From contig JAEXSP010000016.1 in assembly GCA_023453795.1 (NCBI GenBank), positions 1 through 64,000 on the forward strand: a DNA stretch of 64,000 nucleotides, read 5' to 3'. The notes under the pieces were generated by a model. That model saw only the letters and a list, made by a program, of their open reading frames with translations. It was not told the DNA's origin and searched no databases. Position numbers and translations under genes: made by a program. Source of the DNA: Bacillota bacterium (GTDB lineage: Bacteria > Bacillota > Clostridia > Acetivibrionales > JAEXSP01). How positions within the stretch are numbered: the stretch's first letter is position 1; the number at the start of each line of letters is the position of its first letter. Of this stretch, positions 61,681 through 64,000 are shown piece by piece.

Positions 61681-64000
61681 ATGGACTTGTTTAAGGGCTT
61701 GAACAATGAACAGAAGGAAGCTGTAATGCATACGGAAGGGCCTCTTCTGATACTGGCAGGTGCAGGCAGCGGCAAAACAAAAGTGCTGACCCACAGGATT
61801 GCCTATCTTATAAAAGAAAAGGGAGTTTACCCCGGTAGCATCCTTGCAATCACTTTTACAAACAAGGCTGCTAAAGAAATGAAGGCCAGAATAGACAGCC
61901 TGGTGGAGGCTGCCGGTGAGCGCATTTGGGTAAGCACCTTCCATTCAACATGTGTCAAGATACTTAGAAGAGATATAGATAAGATCGGCTTTGATAGAAG
62001 CTTCGTTATTTTTGATTCATCTGACCAGCAGACCGTTATAAAGGACTGTCTCAAGGAACTGAGCCTTAATGAGAAGAATTTCCCACCGAAAGCCATGCTT
62101 GAGACCATCGGAAGGGCAAAGGATGAACTTATAGACTCCAAAATGTATTCGAAAATGTACGCTTCAGACTTCAGAATGAACAAGATAGCCCAAATATATG
62201 AGCTGTACCAGAAAAAGCTCGCCCAGAACAATGCGCTTGATTTTGACGATATCATCATGCATACCATCAGGCTTTTTTCATCTGTTCCGGAGGTTTTGGA
62301 CTTTTACCAGCGCAAGTTCAAGTATGTGCTTGTCGATGAGTATCAGGATACCAATACTGCTCAATATTCGCTTATAAGCCTTCTGGCTCAAGGCAGCAGG
62401 AACCTTTGTGTTGTTGGCGATGATGACCAGTGTATCGTTGAGGGAACAAAAGTATTGACAGATGAAGGGGAAATTCCTGTTGAAAGAATTACGTATGATC
62501 ACAATTTGATATGTGCAGCCGGGAGGGGAAATACTCTGCCGGGAAAACCGGATAAGATAATGAAAAAGGACTATACGGGTCCCATAGTTAAAATAAAAAC
62601 AAAATCGGGGAAAGAGATTAAAGCTACTCCGAATCATATTGGATTTGCCAAGCTAAACCCTCAGTCAGGTGTCTATTATGTATATCTGATGTATAAAAAG
62701 GGAAAAGGCTATAGGATAGGTCAGACTCAGGGAGTAAGAAGCAGGAAGGGAGAAATTGTAAACGGGCTGTTTGTAAGGCTGAATCAGGAACATGGGGACA
62801 AGATGTGGATTTTGAGAGTCTGTTTAAGTAAAGAAGAGGCTGCTTTTTATGAGCAACTGCTTTGCTTTAAGTATGGGATTCCAACAACTGTATTTCATGG
62901 AATTGGCAGAAGTATTTCCTTATCACAGCCATATATAAATAGAATTTTTGATGAAATTGATACTGAGAAGGCTGCAGCAGCACTGATGAAGGAGCTTATG
63001 CTTTTTGAAGAATATCCCCATCATGTTTGTAATGCAGTCATAAGAGGACAGACTGCACGACAGATAATAAATATTACCACATTCGGCGGAAGAAAGACCG
63101 GGACGGATGCAGGTTGGTGCAGCCATAGAATTTGCCTGAATACATCAGGTGAAGCCCTAAAATGCCAAGTTGGAAGTAGTTTCCCGGTAAGGGACGGTAA
63201 CAGAAATACATGGCGTATAGAAACAGAACGGAAGGACTACGATGAAGCTGATGCTTATGCGGTAAAAATTGCGGGTGTTGATGAAAATCTCGAAATACTA
63301 AAAAGGGCAAGGCTGACTGAAGAAACAAGCTATTCTTATATGCCTTTTTCACATATGAGGCCTACAATGAGCATTCCGGTATTCTGCGATGGACGTATTG
63401 TTGAGGATATTATTGAAACTGTAGAATTTGAAAACTATGAAGGAAGTGTGTTTGATTTATCAGTTCCGCATTTCAGACAGTATATAAGTTCCGGAATCGT
63501 TATACACAATTCGATCTATGGATGGCGTGGGGCCAATATAAGGAACATCCTGGATTTCGAGAAGGAATTCAAGGACTGCAAGGTTATAAAGCTGGAGCAG
63601 AATTACCGCTCGACTCAAGTCATTCTTGATGCAGCGAATTATGTTATAAAAAACAATACAGGCAGGAAGAACAAGAGCCTTTGGACCGAGAAGCAGGGGG
63701 GCAATAGGATCCAATGCTTTGAAGGAGGTAACGAACACGAGGAGGCTTTGTATGTATGCAGTGAAATAAAGCGACTGCTTGTTTCTCAAAACAGGGAATA
63801 CAAGGACTTTTCAATTTTATACAGGGTCAACGCCATGTCACGTGTCATGGAAGAAATGCTTGTCCGTGAAGGTATACCGTACAGGATTTTCGGGGGCTTG
63901 CGGTTCTATGACAGGAAAGAAATTAAGGACATAGTCGCTTATATGAGAGTTATCCAGAATCCTGCCGACAATATAAGCTTAAAAAGGATAATAAATGTTC
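61681..64000 (+). CDS. pcrA: UvrD/PcrA-type ATP-dependent DNA helicase, intein-containing, 3' truncated by window end
   Basis: ATG 61681 follows GGGG 6-9 nt upstream and opens a frame that runs to the window end. The N-extein (residues 1-250) has the Q-motif region (LNNEQKEAV), Walker A AGAGSGKT near 28-36, ITFTNKAAKEMKAR, TFHSTC, and DEYQDTN (Walker B). The C-extein resumes at SIYGWRGAN, then NYRST and LYRVNAMSR. An intein splits the conserved GDDDQ|SIYGWRGA motif. UvrD/PcrA helicases act in repair, replication restart and recombination control. The usual length without intein is about 730 aa. Copy B of the 76-bp repeat lies directly upstream. Confidence 0.95.
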   Translation, partial: MDLFKGLNNEQKEAVMHTEGPLLILAGAGSGKTKVLTHRIAYLIKEKGVYPGSILAITFTNKAAKEMKARIDSLVEAAGERIWVSTFHSTCVKILRRDIDKIGFDRSFVIFDSSDQQTVIKDCLKELSLNEKNFPPKAMLETIGRAKDELIDSKMYSKMYASDFRMNKIAQIYELYQKKLAQNNALDFDDIIMHTIRLFSSVPEVLDFYQRKFKYVLVDEYQDTNTAQYSLISLLAQGSRNLCVVGDDDQCIVEGTKVLTDEGEIPVERITYDHNLICAAGRGNTLPGKPDKIMKKDYTGPIVKIKTKSGKEIKATPNHIGFAKLNPQSGVYYVYLMYKKGKGYRIGQTQGVRSRKGEIVNGLFVRLNQEHGDKMWILRVCLSKEEAAFYEQLLCFKYGIPTTVFHGIGRSISLSQPYINRIFDEIDTEKAAAALMKELMLFEEYPHHVCNAVIRGQTARQIINITTFGGRKTGTDAGWCSHRICLNTSGEALKCQVGSSFPVRDGNRNTWRIETERKDYDEADAYAVKIAGVDENLEILKRARLTEETSYSYMPFSHMRPTMSIPVFCDGRIVEDIIETVEFENYEGSVFDLSVPHFRQYISSGIVIHNSIYGWRGANIRNILDFEKEFKDCKVIKLEQNYRSTQVILDAANYVIKNNTGRKNKSLWTEKQGGNRIQCFEGGNEHEEALYVCSEIKRLLVSQNREYKDFSILYRVNAMSRVMEEMLVREGIPYRIFGGLRFYDRKEIKDIVAYMRVIQNPADNISLKRIINV
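62431..63510 (+). other. Intein (360 aa) in pcrA, with possible GIY-YIG-like nuclease domain
   Basis: The intein starts with Cys (TGT, 62431-62433) and ends with His-Asn (IVIHN, stop before Ser at 63511), in frame with pcrA. Block A is CIVEGTKVLTDEG, block B has TPNHIGF near 66-72, and the C-terminal block is VFDLSVPHFRQYISSGIVIHN. All splicing residues (Cys1, block B Thr-x-x-His, terminal His-Asn, Ser+1) are present. The middle insert (about 75-290) has no LAGLIDADG motif. It reads GVYYVYLMYKKGKGYRIGQT near residues 80-99, which resembles the GIY...YIG signature, and FYEQLLCFKYGIPTTVF further on. Confidence 0.9.

Noticed and set aside
1..64000. CRISPR array
   Set aside because: No set of regularly spaced short repeats with unique spacers was seen; the repeats present are paralogous genes or single pairs.

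Overview
The window looks like the chromosome of a low-GC, anaerobic, cellulolytic Clostridia of the Ruminiclostridium/Acetivibrio type. The evidence is a dockerin-bearing CE2 esterase, CBM3 cellulose-binding modules, a GH43 enzyme, an S-layer-homology protein, a large [FeFe] hydrogenase, FabV, and A/T-rich spacers with strong Shine-Dalgarno (SD) sequences. All calls come from reading sequence and translations by eye; no database search was run.

Layout. 0.3-5.7 kb: a 1568-aa secreted multidomain protein (two CBM3, Ig-like, FN3-like, Ca-binding repeats, VWA, peptidoglycan-binding and F5/8C domains, variable C-terminus) overlapping a catalytically dead ABC-ATPase-like protein; this reads as a polymorphic toxin and its immunity protein. 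6.2-12.8 kb: an integrative mobilizable element of Tn4451 style (RHH regulator, DUF proteins, oriT-like region, MobC, relaxase with a nested out-of-frame membrane-protein gene, TnpW, TnpX-like serine recombinase), ending at the 3' part of a tRNA gene. 12.9-16.6 kb: TPR protein, a promoter-terminator pair that suggests a small or leader RNA, a zinc-ribbon gene, infC with an AUU start, a deleted nitronate monooxygenase, a cold-shock protein, a zinc-ribbon protein and a YhhN protein. 17-21 kb: a single-module NRPS (C-A-T) fused to a short-chain reductase, with unusual active-site residues. 21-25.4 kb: a hypothetical protein, CE2 esterase, an orphan Imm70-like protein and fabV.

25.6-41.9 kb is one co-directional block: three tandem WGR-DUF4132 paralogs, then a MoxR AAA+ ATPase, a DUF5682 protein, a VWA protein and a SWIM zinc-finger protein. 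The composition matches the poorly understood E. coli yehI-yehL-yehM-yehP-yehQ cluster, with the WGR-DUF4132 component triplicated. The last four genes overlap or sit close together and are probably co-translated parts of one ATPase/VWA machine.

42-55.9 kb is mainly minus strand: HAD phosphatase and glycerol-1-phosphate dehydrogenase, GH43, a pyruvate-carboxyltransferase-type aldolase, TPP-riboswitch-controlled thiC, a GltD-hydrogenase fusion, an HD-GYP phosphodiesterase, three small proteins, an Nramp transporter and its DtxR/MntR-type regulator. 56-64 kb is mainly plus strand: an SLH protein, a zinc-ribbon protein, a cluster of DnaA boxes, hpf, small proteins, an M28 peptidase, an alpha/beta hydrolase (minus), and pcrA/uvrD interrupted by a 360-aa intein and running off the window end.
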